Part shown: positions 47,201-57,562 of the stretch, piece by piece
How positions within the stretch are numbered: position 1 is the first letter of the stretch
How the letters are laid out: every line of letters begins with the position of its first letter
From: Owenia fusiformis
Lineage: Eukaryota > Annelida > Polychaeta > Sabellida > Oweniidae
Reading direction: 5' to 3'
NCBI GenBank assembly: GCA_903813345.2
Contig: CAIIXF020000010.1
Location: 6,811,169 to 6,875,168, forward strand
Length of the DNA stretch: 64,000 nt
Notes under the pieces: generated by a model
What the model saw: only the letters and a program-made list of their open reading frames with translations
What the model was told of the DNA's origin: nothing
Databases searched by the model: none
Made by a program: the position numbers and the translations under genes

Positions 47201-48905
47201 TGTTGCTGATGGAATGCCTCTGTCAGTCTGTCCAAAATGAATTTGTGAATTTCCTTAGTTGTTGTAATTATTTAAAGCTAGAAAACAAAACTTTAATGAG
47301 AATTTGACATTACAAAATCCAACAGAATTTTCCCTCTGAAAATATTTCAGCTGATTAAGTGAATAACCAATGTCAATTAATTCCAATTCAATCAATTACA
47401 AATTCATTTGGGATAGAAGCATTCCATATAAGTGACTTTTCTCTTTTATGTATAAAAAAATATTGCAACAAAAATCCTCATTCCTGATTCATTGAGATAG
47501 ACTTTAGTACCCTTTGTTTGTCTTATATTTGTATGTGTGCATTTGCAGATTGGGTATTTGGTAGAAATTATGCATTACGGTATTCTTTAATCTTTAAAAG
47601 TCTTGCCTTTGCAGATTTGTAAACGCAATTTTAGTATTGTTTATCGTTCATTTTTCAATTTTTGATTGTTTATCTTTCGGTTTTCAACTCCTTGACGCCA
47701 TTCCATCCATGCTTTCTTAAACATCATATTGCATTTTCAGATTGGGGAGACGCCATCCATTGTTTCTCTTTCATATTTTGGCAGGACTGGCATTAATAGC
47801 GTCTCCCTTCATTCCAAAAGGTACTTAATTTGTGCGCAGGATTCTATTTTATAATGTGAAGTTGCTGTTATGGTTTTGTGTTTTATTTTTAACTGTAAAT
47901 CCAATTCGACAACACAAATTCTCTCATTTGACTGCGATTTAAAACCTTTCTTTTAAAAAAAACTTAATATTCAATTTTATTTTTAGGACTTGGCGGTCTA
48001 AGCACAGCTTTGGTGATGATAGGGAAACTGGCAATTTCTTCTTCCTTTGGCATACTCTGGATATACGCTCCTGAAATATACCCAACCAATTTCAGGTACT
48101 ATTCCGATCCTTTAGTCGTTCAGGGTTCGTCTGCTGTCATATAAACTAGCAAAATTGGTCGGTTTCTGGTAATGGATAAATACGTTAAACGTATGATCAT
48201 GAAAAATTGCAAACCACTGGTTAAAATCTCGGGTCAATTAAAACACATCATTTCAAGCTAGGAATAAAATATCACTTTATTCTGTACTAGTATAGTTATA
48301 TTTTTGATATTTATTTTTCAGTTGCATTGTACTTTCATTGTAATTTTTCATTTTTTATGCACAGATTACATGTTATGGTGCCTAAATATGATCGTGTTTT
48401 ATATCTTGGCAGGAATATTGGCTTAGGATTTGCATCTGCCTCTGGTAGAATTGCAGGCATATTGGCACCATATACAGGATATGTGGTAATATGAATCGAG
48501 ATAAACCATCATTTATATTAGTTTTTATAAAATATTCCAGAATCAATCAATTTGATAAAAAAAGATGAATTATTTAATTATTTATATATTGATTTATTAC
48601 ACCTTTAAAACGTTGGCACTAATAAGGTGCTCAAGATTTTATCACTTTAATTTCAATAGGACACACTCATACCTTGGTTCAGCGGTGTGACGTTCGGGGT
48701 AGCGGCATTGATCTCAGCTTTCCTTGGTATTCTTCTCCCGGAGACTCTAAATCGTCCTCTGCCAATGACCTTCGATGAAGTCGTAGCATGGAAGAGGTCG
48801 CTCTCGAAAGAGGAAAAACAGAAACTGAAGTGGAAGTGCTGTTCAGGCGATAATGAAAGGAACAGTACTAATGTAACAGAACAAGAAGAGCTGAATAATT
48901 TGTGA
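29909..48905 (+). CDS. SLC22-family organic ion transporter (MFS)
   Basis: Eleven exons join in frame: 29909-30035, 37780-37970, 38263-38362, 44636-44766, 46056-46252, 46395-46763, 46887-47021, 47741-47820, 47987-48095, 48413-48485, 48660-48905 (TGA), or 1758 nt giving 585 aa. A plasma-membrane major-facilitator carrier for organic cations, zwitterions or anions; the substrate cannot be told from sequence. Seen: helix 1 in exon 1; the large extracellular loop in exon 2 with cysteines and N-glycosylation sites (NIT, NGT, NST); the family block TDWDLVCG across exons 2/3; MFS motif DKIGRKP (exon 4); FTPESITWLVANGR after helix 6 (exon 6); an enlarged intracellular loop (exon 6); PEIYPTNFR (exon 9); and LPETLNRPLP near the C-terminus. 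Length is slightly above the usual 550-560. Introns 1 and 3 are 7.7 and 6.3 kb, swollen by repeats and a LINE. Confidence 0.95.
30270..32352. repeat. 2.1-kb element with AGGTCA-rich minisatellite
   Basis: The edges are ATTATGTCACCACCAAAAG (30270) and GGTGGTGACATTTTGTCATG (about 32323-32342). Between them, about 30480-32320 is an imperfect tandem array with units of about 120-190 bp. Each unit has ATGACCTTCTCAAGGTCA, runs such as AAAAAAGGTCAAAAAGGTC, an oligo-T tract and TCATCTACATGTTCTCAGAA. I count about nine exact TCAAGGTCA words and three one-base variants. It lies in SLC22 intron 1. Confidence 0.85.
32903..35600. repeat. Three tandem ~320-350-bp units, one split by a transposon
   Basis: Units at about 32903-33226, 34901-35252 and 35253-35600 share GAGACAGATGGAC, TTTGTAACAAAATTATTTCAT, CATTTTGAAAATAGG and CCTATCGACAGAGG. 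A TTAA element (33227-34896) separates units 1 and 2. The unit 2/3 junction (about 35238-35262, AGAGGGTTTAAGGCAAATGG) is the matching empty site. Confidence 0.8.
33227..34896. mobile_element. TTAA-flanked piggyBac-like element, 1670 bp (copy 1)
   Basis: TTAA at 33223-33226 and 34897-34900. Ends AGGGGACCACCACC and GGTGGTGGATCCCT form imperfect inverted repeats. It is an inverted copy of 55724-57330. It contains a nested mariner-type repeat (TACAGGGTGG near 34288 to CCGCCCTGTA near 34535), present in both copies and therefore older than their separation. No transposase was found, so it is non-autonomous. Confidence 0.85.
35790..35925. repeat. Short tandem duplication (~70 bp x 2)
   Basis: Two adjacent copies contain CCCATATTAATATTGAAGTCAT / CCCATATTAATATTTAAGTCAT-type sequence followed by a TTGGTAAG(T/A)TAAAA word. 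SLC22 intron 1; no coding content. Confidence 0.6.
36042..37270 (-). pseudogene. 5'-truncated LINE: ORF2 C-terminal region
   Basis: A 352-codon open frame (37270 down to 36212) corresponds to the region after the reverse transcriptase core of a non-LTR ORF2. It starts with thumb-like sequence (LLKTIVFPAAMFGCELW) and has a C-terminal zinc-knuckle pattern CKRCKDFTGSIVTHFMKC. The endonuclease and RT catalytic blocks are absent, so the insertion is 5'-truncated. The 3' tail on this strand is an (ACAAT)n-type microsatellite at about 36042-36056, unlike the poly-A tail of the LINE at 39190-44202, so they belong to different families. Although long and open, it is not a working gene. Confidence 0.8.
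38633..39128. mobile_element. TTAA-flanked 496-bp element (copy 1)
   Basis: TTAA at 38629-38632 and 39129-39132. It starts AGTGTGCGCCAAAG and ends with TTTATCGGAGAC before TTAA. A second copy is at 53269-53770. It has an internal TATA-like ATATAAAG (about 38680) and a GTGCGCC ... GGCGCAC inverted pair at its left end. No coding capacity. It sits 60 bp from the LINE insertion in SLC22 intron 3. Confidence 0.8.
39194..39766 (+). CDS. LINE ORF1 protein (coiled coil plus RNA-binding domain)
   Basis: 190 aa. Residues 1-50 form a heptad-like coiled coil (LKAENTKLREDVQSLNAEV), followed by an RRM-like part (about 55-125; LIVHGINDTNERNEDCIKAV, DIDVAHRIKG, PIIVRFRSRKLRDHL) and a C-terminal region (about 130-190; SLSPLNKNLLWRLKQA). 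This is the L1 ORF1/transposase-22-type nucleic acid chaperone plan. The true N-terminus may be missing if the element is 5'-truncated. Confidence 0.85.
   Translation: METLFKTSIDALKAENTKLREDVQSLNAEVSNLKGDLNNMKSDINKNNQYSRKDQLIVHGINDTNERNEDCIKAVSTKLSTIMPNTIVTEDDIDVAHRIKGKNGKPRPIIVRFRSRKLRDHLIQTRKSLKSTGVSLHESLSPLNKNLLWRLKQATNVKDAWAYNGKIWAIGHISDQRKQVDITDDISSLF
40298..40711 (+). CDS. Hydrophobic open frame overlapping start of LINE ORF2
   Basis: 137 codons from an ATG. After a polar head of about 35 residues it has three hydrophobic stretches (LLTGLLLLLTTVNGVLL, LVLITVFIVYINIMGFLVLS, LHLCFLSLFLLLNF). It overlaps the beginning of the ORF2 frame by about 70 bp, one base out of register. ORF2 has no in-frame ATG ahead of its 2A-like motif, so this frame is probably the real N-terminus of ORF2, separated by a frameshift (mutational or programmed). 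It could also be an independent small membrane protein. Confidence 0.55.
   Translation: MGIDTQSWRRAIGLFSSICSTNKLLDSPKPSKCQMLQVLFQLLTGLLLLLTTVNGVLLNLSPHMISLVLITVFIVYINIMGFLVLSIINYVQVACSATSYSLRNMIYSMLSLHLCFLSLFLLLNFAIYPTPLNPYLF
40639..43992 (+). CDS. LINE ORF2: endonuclease, reverse transcriptase, zinc knuckle
   Basis: Open for about 1117 codons. Order: 2A-like motif SGDIESHPGP (about residues 27-36); APE-type endonuclease (about 45-275) with NINSI, INGDFNAR (about 41187) and GNTDHSTL; reverse transcriptase (about 490-760) with FLDISAAFDT (about 42511), VPQGSILGPLLF and the catalytic YADD (42787-42798); then a C-terminal CKCGFKSETSKHVIFNC zinc-knuckle pattern. All catalytic residues I can check are present. 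The frame is closed upstream by TAA at 40606-40608 and the 40639 codon is GTG, so initiation must come from a frameshift, non-AUG start or reinitiation. Confidence 0.92.
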   Translation: MLLIIVFTPQLCYIPNTIESLLILSGDIESHPGPHNWSTVKFLFSNINSISAQFGARFDALKTRILTEDCQVVGLCEVGTFTQDEITNRFSIPNFHPPIYSAKNRGLLIYISEEIPIIARHDFVNAEGDALFIELKLHHKSIIYGVFYRSPSQDTQQSKAYFKRFYDTCSNILTNANADLLVINGDFNARNKIWWDADNENLSGNELNNHLQSLGFSQLIDQPTRVTNRSQSCIDLLITNQPNLISSSNVTPPIGNTDHSTLVCTSFIGTVKELPYFRRIWSYSEADVQNINDSIRNSKLDQLIENSYDMDMLCDQFTNQLYQIFTNTIPNKLIKVRSNDKPWFKPHIKTLINKRNRLHFKYRHNNNQERYQKYIDQCDIVNEEITKAKLEYESHMYEKLNSLKYGSKSYWSVISKLLFKTKVVRIPILTNQNGSSILTSTEKANLFLDHFIKNFHSDHNVDTDSVQFDLRTDSFLNILSTNDREIYEILLSLDVSKALGPDKLSNKMLKLAAPSLSKLFSKFLNKMFEMRKFPNSWKLGNIIPCHKKSDKNLVSNYRPITLLSCLSKVAERVIFKRMFDHLLTNNLLFNFQSGFLPGHSTQHQLLSILDFLTSNMDNGNDVRAVFLDISAAFDTLPHKLLLKKLHAYGFGPNIMLLIESYLTNRKVRVLIDGHESPWSASDYINSGVPQGSILGPLLFLVYINDLPDDILSKCFLYADDTSLYQPFSHDNMPECINTLQSDLNSINNWSDKWQLKFKPSKSDDLTFSSPKKNEIITPDLKLGTESIPRCASHKHLGFILDSKLSFNFHITHLAKKIDKLLNPLKALSKKLSGNHLNLMFKSFILPHFDFCDILYGCADISKLKRIDQLYYKAALICSGTIHGSSSEKVLNILNWPKLETRRKFHRLTLMFNVQNQKVPSYVQNIFDKYKRQQPPLYLRNPTEFVLPAKRSVILKKTCIFTAISEWNKLPKQLQETDNLSTFKSKLTLLIYPEPIISSTSLHLPRPEEISLNRTRVDLIFQSHFHAHNFTLADTPKCKCGFKSETSKHVIFNCRLRRTLLTDFEIKLNNLEIQYKKNFKTQQEKLNFFLFGSSKLNYATNITVLETSASFLQKCVSV
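45129..46050. mobile_element. Head-to-head remnants of a mariner-type transposon
   Basis: On the minus strand, 45515 down to 45301 encodes a transposase C-terminus (DVFLWGYLKDHVYANSKPR ...). On the plus strand, about 45725-45880 has a decayed version of the same region (DFFLWGY, then stops and shifts). The two flanks, with CATCTGTGCTGTTGATATCC-like sequence and TAGGGTGTCTC at 45129, are inverted relatives of each other. Neither is functional. The right end reaches the acceptor of SLC22 exon 5 at 46056. Confidence 0.75.
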
Positions 48906-48941
48906 TCCACAGATTCCAATTACTGAACGGCCTACTAAAGT

Positions 48942-49050
48942 TGAACTATGTTACTGATAGTACACATATTAAAGACCAAAACAGAAAAGATTAGCATGGT
49001 CATCTGCGCTCGAGAATGAAACGGAATTTCGAGAAGCGTTCCATATTCTT
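48942..49050 (+). pseudogene. Decayed U6-like snRNA copy 3' of SLC22
   Basis: Matches U6 through AGATTAGCATGG and GAAGCGTTCCATATTCTT, but the ACAGAGA box is altered to ACAGAAAAGATT. It shares the variant 5' stem-loop (TTACTGATAGT) and both diagnostic inserted bases (GG-TCATCTGCGCT) with the array at 53957-57614. No TATA box at -31, so probably a retrocopy. It starts 37 bp after the SLC22 stop codon. Confidence 0.75.
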
Positions 49051-50368
49051 TAAAATGACCATCCAAAACAATGCTATTTGTAGATCGTTTCAAATAATCA
49101 GTTTTCATAATATAATGAACACTGTCTTTTTTGTCATCACATCAGTTTTTTGTTGTTTTTGTCTTGACAAGCCTCACCCTTTCATCGCCAAAATCTACTG
49201 AGTGAAGATTTCCAAATTCATATTTACCATCATAAATTAATAAATTGGCTCTCAATAAACGGTACTCCCACTGATAAAATTCATGTATTTTCTATAACAA
49301 AACTTCGATTTAATTACGCTCTCTCCGATAGGAATTAGGTTAACAAAAAAATAATACCAATTATCTTGTCCCTTAGGTCATAAATACAAAATATTCATTT
49401 TTTATGTACTTAATTGGTACTTTTATTTTTCGTGTACTCTATTCATAAACTCAATTACAAAAGAGGTATCATCTTCTTGTTTTCCACCCCGGGGTATCGG
49501 ATTGAAGTATTGATGCCTAGAGTGTATGTAGTGGAGTCAATAAATATGTTATTGTTTTTATAGGATTCATACAGATTTATGTTTGAAGGGATACACATCG
49601 AATGAAACAAACCTAACAACTATGAATGTTACCATGACAAATATAAATTACTTCCCAGAAAGAATTTTCTCAATTATGACGTCACAACTGAATAACCTTT
49701 ATTCTACTGTGATGTCATTTTTTATAATTAGGGATTTTAAAAATTCAATCGTGATGACATACAGTCTAGATAATGGAATGGTTGCTATAGGTTGTATATT
49801 TTATAGCAACAAGACGTGTGATGTCATACTACACAATTAGAATTACCTGGTGATAGAAATATTGTTTCTATAGTAAACACAAACAAAAGCAATTGCAATA
49901 CAAAATTTATAAACAAATTCTTGAAAATTGATCTCCAAAGAAACAAATTACACAAATATGGAAAAACAACCACCTGAAAGTCATAGGATTAGCAGTGCCA
50001 TGAGCAAGATCGCTATTTGGAAATCCAAAGAAAAAAGACAACTACGGTATGGAGGCGAAGCAATCGTATAGCTCCATTCAATGATGCCAAAAATGAGGAA
50101 ACGGTGGAAGAGGCCACAATGGTGATAGACCTAAATGCCATTCGTATACACGTTTATATGAAAAATGGGTAAAAGTGATAACAGTGCCAGTTTTGGGGAA
50201 TTCACACTATATATGCCCTGAAAATGGGAAGATGTTCTAACAATATGGAGTTTACGTTTGCAATGTTTTTCACAACCTAAACGGGAACGGAAAATATTTA
50301 AGCGATGCATTTGTATGGGCGATTGGTCATACGTATACTTGGTTGGCGTTTCGATTTTATATGCAAGC
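49051..50368. other. SLC22 3' flank and intergenic DNA
   Basis: A possible poly-A signal is CTCAATAAACGG near 49251-49262. No other gene is supported; the open frames here are short and atypical. Confidence 0.4.
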
Positions 50369-50800
50369 TTAAACTCCAGACCTCCTAGACTTCCAACAAC
50401 GCGAACATCAGTTCTGAGCTCGCGAACTACGTTGCTTGCGCTCGAAACACGATTCTCACGTCGCGAATGAGAAATATTTAGCCGCGCACCACCATTTCTT
50501 CGGTCCCGAACATATTTCTCACTCGCGAACAAAGATCCGTTCTCGCGAATCACACACCTGATCGAAAAAAGTCCGTAATTTTATTCGTATTATTACGTAT
50601 GACTTAAATACCAACGAAGTGTTTTGATTTGGAATTCGGAAGAAATATTTTCCCAGTTTTTATGCATGAATATCCACTATTTGAAGATAACAGCATCTTC
50701 AAGTCGCAAGCATCTTCAAATCGAGCGCAAGGAACGTAGTTCGCGAGCTCAGAACTGGTGTTCGCGTTGGTGGAGGTCTAGGAGGCCTGAACTCCCTCTA
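50369..50800. mobile_element. Inverted-repeat MITE
   Basis: The left arm (CTCCAGACCTCCTAGACTTC, AACGCGAACATCAG, GCTCGCGAACTACGTTGC) is mirrored by the right arm (GCAAGGAACGTAGTTCGCGAGC, GGTCTAGGAGGCC). Arms are about 85 bp and the total about 430 bp. It lies between the 3' ends of the convergent SLC22 and fibrinogen-related genes. Confidence 0.75.
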
Positions 50801-51179
50801 ATTAATTAATTAATTGATTGATTTTATTTAGCTTGTACAGCTTGTATGCTTTCATAAACAATGTATTTCAGAAGTATTTACAGAAATAGGGTTTTAAAAT
50901 AATATGTACATGTATATACTATTACTCTTGCCAAAACGTTTTTATCCGTTTTTTAGAATTGGACCATCTTGATTCTCAAGAGTTCAGCTGCTCAAACTTC
51001 AATTTACTTAAAAAGCAAACCAAAAGAAAATATCACAAACACCAAGGCCAGGTCTTCGTAAAACTACAATGTAGGCTTTAACATGTTGTCTCTTTTCACG
51101 TCCTTTAATTGTTTTTGGTGGCATGTTGTCTTTTTGAATAAGTATTAAGTAGATATTAGATCAAATGTCCCAAAATAAA

Positions 51180-53981
51180 TTAATTAGAATTTGGTCTCAA
51201 TTTCATTTCCACCTTCTTGAGAGAGTAAAATTCGTCATGCTTCAGTGTGTACCACACGATGCCATCCGCAAAGGAGCGTCCATTCTCCGAGTACCAGCGT
51301 TTCTGGTAGACGCCGTTCAGATGACTGGAAAAGCAGCTATGGAACCACCATCCTCCTTGGGAAAACAAAATGTGAAGGTTTAGAAATCAAGAATAATATT
51401 TGGTTACAATATACTTCTAGACATAATCAGTTTTCTCTATCGACTACTGGGGATTTCTTAAAGCCCAATATAGTGATTTTAGACAGAAAAATAAAACTTT
51501 GAATCGGACTCTCCGAAAAACCATGGGTTAAAACCAAATCTCGACACTTATTTCAACATAATGTTCGACTTATTTTCTAAAAATTGCATTTGCCCAGTGT
51601 ATGGTCAGTACTACCTTTATTATCTGCTGCACAATTCTTCACATGTCTGTCGTTATCGTAATCCTGGGTACTGAACGCCATGCCTTCATGGAACGTAAGT
51701 GAATCGCCGGCATTGCCAGAATACCCAGTAACGTTTAACGTGTACTTCTCTTTCTCGCTAGATATCTTCATCGTATGGTATTCTGCATACGCCTGATTGC
51801 CTTCCCAATCCCACATATCAACACGTAATGTATAATCTCTCTGGTTTGTGAGATGATGAAGCTGAAAACAATTGTGTGAAAAAGACGGAGTTGCCACCAA
51901 TTCTCTACTATGAGTCCGTCATATCAGCCTTAGTTGCTAGTTCGTTAGCGAAATCTCATCGATATCGGACACCCCGGCATCAGCATTAACAATTGAAACA
52001 GTCAAGCTACTATCATTTAAAACCAGAAACAATCGTGAATTATCGCATTTTTTTTTAAATTTGGAGGTCATTCAATGAAATCAGATGTTAATTAAAATCG
52101 GAAACAATCACTATTTTTCTCAAATTTTCCGCTAAAATCGGATTTTGTTATTAAAATTAAGATTTTCAAAATTAGGGGGTGGAATCAGAAAAATCTTAAA
52201 AATCGAAAGTAATGACGATACATAGGATTTCAATATATAACTACTTTTTTATTTGAGAATTCTCACCTTTTCATTGCCGAGCCAAAAGTCAGAATAAAGA
52301 TTTCCAAATCCATATTTGTATTCTATCCAGCCATTATTGAAACTAGTTACTCCATCCACCCGCCTCTGTATGACAGTCCAACCTTGCAAAACAAAGATAC
52401 AAATTAAAAAAGATGCAAACCTTTAATTTTAACTCTCTATAATTTTCTCATATATGATTTTTGTATACATAGGGTGTTCAGTGGCAACATTGACTTTAGG
52501 ATGAAAAGAAATTATCCCATTCCAAGGTCACTCAGTATACATGTGATAGATCCATAGGGCTTATAGGACCATATATATATAGGGATCAAACTTACTATTG
52601 TCCGACATTTTGAATATCATATGATAGATCCATATATGGTTTGTAGGACCATGTATGAAAAGTTACCAATACCAAGTAATACCAAAGAAATATGGGAGCT
52701 TATCACTTGTTCTGTCATTATTGCATTGCTTTATGACTAAAATACAGTATATCATATTGAGCATATGACAAAAACAAAATGGTGGTTCAAAAAGTCAAAA
52801 AAATTTAGTTAGAAATGTGATTTTGACTGATTGTCTAAGTGATCACAGAAGACGTGAGTATCTCCCATAATTCTTTGGTATTACTTGGTATTATTAGCTT
52901 TCCTAACATGGTCCTAAAAGCCATATATGGATCTATCACAAGAGATTCAAAATGGAGAACAATAATAAGTTGGATTCCTTTCACATAAATACCGCGTACC
53001 AAAAAACCAACTCAGTCTTGGAATCGTATTTCTCACTTCAAAATTTGAATCGCAAGTTTTGGCCTTATTACAAAACAAAAAAATTAAAAATACACACGAA
53101 GTGATCAAGATCATTAGTGGCTTAATTAATGACCATTTTTCACTATTTTAAATGCTGTGAATTTATAGCCAGCTAAATGTCAGACAATAATGACGCCAGC
53201 TTTGTTGGAGAATATCGTTCATTCTCCCCGCAGCCGTTAAACTGTACATCGCATTACTTGGAGATTAAAGTGTGCGCCAAAGTTTAAAACTGCGCAGGCG
53301 CACCGCTCTCGCTAAACTATATAAAGAGATTACCACGGTACAGGCTTCAGAGGTAAGCCAGGAAGGCGAACGATCTTCGTCTCGTCATGATTTCCCATAT
53401 AATCGTAACCAGGGAAGTTTCACCATTGAAATTGAAAATTACTATTAGATATACTTTGTAGATGTTATTTATGAAGCTATTTAGTGTTTGCATCAATCAA
53501 ATGGCTCATTTTGAACATATAAAAAGTATTTGTGTTTTGTTTCCCAGGGAATTGTATTGTATGTAGTACACACATAAATAGTGTACATTATACAGTACTT
53601 GAATAGCCTGGTTTACATAATATTGAAGGGCATGCTGATTACATGCACACGAGTACATGAATGAAGGCCTAATATTGATATACGTAGCTTGCATACCTAA
53701 ATAAAAAATAAACTCTTCTAATCCCCTAATGTAAACACGGCGGTATACGTAGCCCGATTTATCGGGGGCTTTAAAGAATATCGAGTTGGAACCCTGGCTT
53801 CCAATTGTCCTTGTCTCAAAACCAAACGTAACGCAAACGTTTACAAACACAATGATCACATGATTGAAGTCGTTTTAATAACATTTGGGCAACACCATAT
53901 GTTTGTGTTGAAAACTTGTAACGAGTATAAATATTTTTCACTCGCCTGTAGTAAATGTACTGTCACTGACAGTGCATATAA

Positions 53982-54013
<32 letters not shown>

Positions 54014-55385
54014 GGCCACCTGCGCTAAGGATGACACGCAAATTCGTGAAGCGTTCCATATTTTGAAAATTTCATCTGACAATGTTTATAATTTTGTGTA
54101 TTAAAGTATACCATTTTACATTTTTTTGTCCCTAGAATAGCCAGATAGGTCGATTGGCATTATTGTCCAACATGATACTTTCCTTCACACTAGTCTAGAA
54201 ACATGAATAGAGAAGGCTCTGATTGGACAGTTTGAATTCAGAACAATTCAGAACGAATTCAGAACGAAATCAGAACAAATTCAGAACAAGCCAACCAATC
54301 ACAGTCCAGCTCTCAATGAATTCAGAACAGTGTTTTGAATTCGTTCTGAATACAGTGAACTTTAGCTTGACCCGAACGCTAAGGATGACACACAAATTCG
54401 TGAAGCGTTCCATATTTTTGAAAATTTCATCCGACAATGTTTATGAGTTTGTGTAGTCCATTTTACTTTTTTATAAATTAATTGTCTATAGAATAGCCAG
54501 ATAGGTCGATTGGCATTATTGTCCAACATGATACTTTCCTTCACACTAGTCTTCAGAAGTACAAAATAGAAACATGAATAGAGAAGGCTCTGCACAGAGT
54601 CTGCAGTTGCCCCATGAGCATTCTCGTATAGATGTCGACATTACTTGGAGATTAAAGAATATCGAGTTGGAATTCTGGCTTCCAATCCTCCTTGCTCTCA
54701 AACCAAACGCAACACAAACGTAATGATCACGTGATTAAAATCGTTTTAGTAACATTTGAGCAACACCATATTTTGTGTCTTAAACCTTTAATGAGTATAA
54801 ATAGTTTAAACCATTCGCTTTTAAATGTACTGTCACTGACAGTGCATATAATAAAATTGCAACGATACAGAGAAGATTAGCATGGCCACCTGCGCTAAGG
54901 ATGACACGCAAATTCGTGAAGCGTTCCATATTTTTGAAAATTTCATCTGACAATGTTTATGATTTTGTGTATTAAAAGTATATGTAGTCAATTTGAATTT
55001 TTATAAATTAATTGTCTCTATAATAGCCACATAGGTCGATTGGCATTATTGTCCAACATGATACTTTACTTCACAACTAGTCTTCCGAAGTACAAAATAG
55101 AAACATGAATAGAGAAGGCTCTGCACAGAGTCTGTAGTTGCTCCATCAGCATATTTCTCGTATAGATGTCGACATTACTTGGAGATTAAAGAATATCGAG
55201 TTGGAACTCTGGCTTCCAATCCTCCTTGCTCTCAAACCAAACGCAACACAAACGTAATGATCACGTGATTAAAATCGTTTTAGTAACATTTGAGCAACAC
55301 CATATTTTGTGTCTTAAACCTTTAATGAGTATAAATAGTTTTGACTCGTCGCTTTTAAATGTACTGTCACTGACAGTGCATATAA

Positions 55386-55417
<32 letters not shown>

Positions 55418-57530
55418 GGCCACCTGCGCTAAGGATGACACGCAAATTCGTGAAGCGTTCCATATTTTTGAAAATTTCATCCGACAATGTTGATGATTTT
55501 GTGTATTAAAAGTATATGCAGTCAATTTGAATTTTTTATAAATTAATTGTCTCTATAATAGCCACATAGGTCGATTGGCATTATTGTCCAACATGATACT
55601 TTCCTTCACACTAGTCTTCAGAAGTACAAAATAGAAACATGAATAGAGAAGGCTCTGCACAGAGTCTGCAGTTGCCCCATCAGCATATTTCTCGTATAGA
55701 TGTCGACATTACTTGGAGATTAAAGGGATCCACCACCTTACAAAACTCCTTAACGGAGAGGACTAAGGGAAAATGCTTGCCGGATTCTGAATCTGTGTAT
55801 TGTATAATGATTTTTCACCATCTTAGAATTTCAATTTTTTCCTTTGAAAAAATGAGATTTGCATTGTTTTCCAATTAGAAAAATGAGTAAACATGAATAG
55901 CTCGAAATCTAACGGTGAGATTTTGTTTTAAAAAATCATGGATATCAAGGCTAAATATAGCTATATATATAAGTTGTACGAGGTGCAATGCTCTACAAAC
56001 ACCAGACTACAGGGTGGATTAGGATCAATGACACACATAAAAATTAATTAAAAAATATTTCATGATAATTATCTCAAACAAAAGCAGTTGGCGAAGGATA
56101 CGTTTCATTACACTCAATAAATAGTTATCACTTTTGACTATATATACATATCTCATGGGAATGTATTTCCATCTGCTCAAGATATTATATTTTAGCTTCG
56201 AAAATCACAATCGTTGGATAATACATTTGTCTCAGAATGATAGGCCACCCTGTAGCAATGTAGCTTTCACTTGAAGTGTACCCTTGAGAATAATGAACTT
56301 ACTTTCAAATTGGTCTTGCTTTTGTGGTGTATGTGGCTTTTTAGCAAATCTGCCACGCTCATTTCTTTCCAGAACCATCATCTTGTTCAAATGTATCACT
56401 ATACGCGAATGTATAGACAGATGACATAGATATACATATAAATTATATATTGCACCTGTATTTACTTACATGGGAATATATTCCCTTTGGAAAAATGCAA
56501 ATGCATGGACATATATTTTCATCTTATATATGACTTCAAGCTAACATATTATTTCATATTTATATTTTCATAGTTATTTTAACATGAATAATAGATCCAT
56601 GAGAACAATATTCTTTGTGTTTTTTTTAATTGATGGGTTTACTCTGTTACTGTGAATTCAATAAATTACAATTTGCAAGGGGTAAGTATACTGTATGAGC
56701 TGGCTAGTAGTTCTCTTTCTTCTATTTTTCAAAATTGATACGGGAATGACGGTTTTTATGTTACCTTTTTTCTATTTAAAATGCTGATGAGGGACGGGAT
56801 GATTTTTTTCTTTAAAATATCTGTAAAAACAGATAACTAATTTTGAAGGAAATAAACTGGGTTTATGTTGAATTTATATGTTGAATTTAGCCTACTTTAC
56901 TGGTATATTTGATCATATATCAGTACCACGATATTGTCAATTATCCTGATCCATAAAAAGTTTAAAAAAATGGTTTCAAACGCCATGGATGCGCGCGAGG
57001 TACGGTGTTTTTCTCAGAAATGGCAGAAAAAAGGTGGAGGGGGATTGGGCCACACGCGGGCAAGAATGATAAACAACTAATTTAATTACCCTAACCTTAG
57101 TTCATCCAGTAGTACGTTTTTACTGCAAAGTAGTGTTTTTATATGCAGCTTAATAGCATAAAATATGTTGAATGAAGCATATGGTGTGGATAAGTCGTGT
57201 GACACACAAACTGACCAATACATGAGGGTATTAGCTACTTTTCACAAAAACAAAAGGAGGACAGTGCTTTTATTTCAATTGGGAGCTTACCTCCACACGA
57301 CTGATCATGTGACCATGGTGGTGGTCCCCTTTAAAGAATATCGAGTTGGAACTCTGCCTTCCAATCCTCCTTGCTCTCAAACCAAACGCAACACAAACGT
57401 AATGATCACGTGATTAAAATCGTTTAAGTAACATTTGAGCAACACCATATTTTGTGTATTAAACCTTAAATGGGTATAAATAGTTTTGACTCGTCCCTAT
57501 TAAATGTACTGTCACTGACAGTGCATATAA

Positions 57531-57562
<32 letters not shown>

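Noticed and set aside
38840-53859. Matching minus-strand frames (38840-39052, 53506-53859) as a gene family
   Set aside because: They lie within two copies of the same TTAA element and have no protein features.
54692-55414. 62-codon frames repeated at 54692 and 55226
   Set aside because: They cross the U6 promoter and are duplicated only because the unit is tandem.
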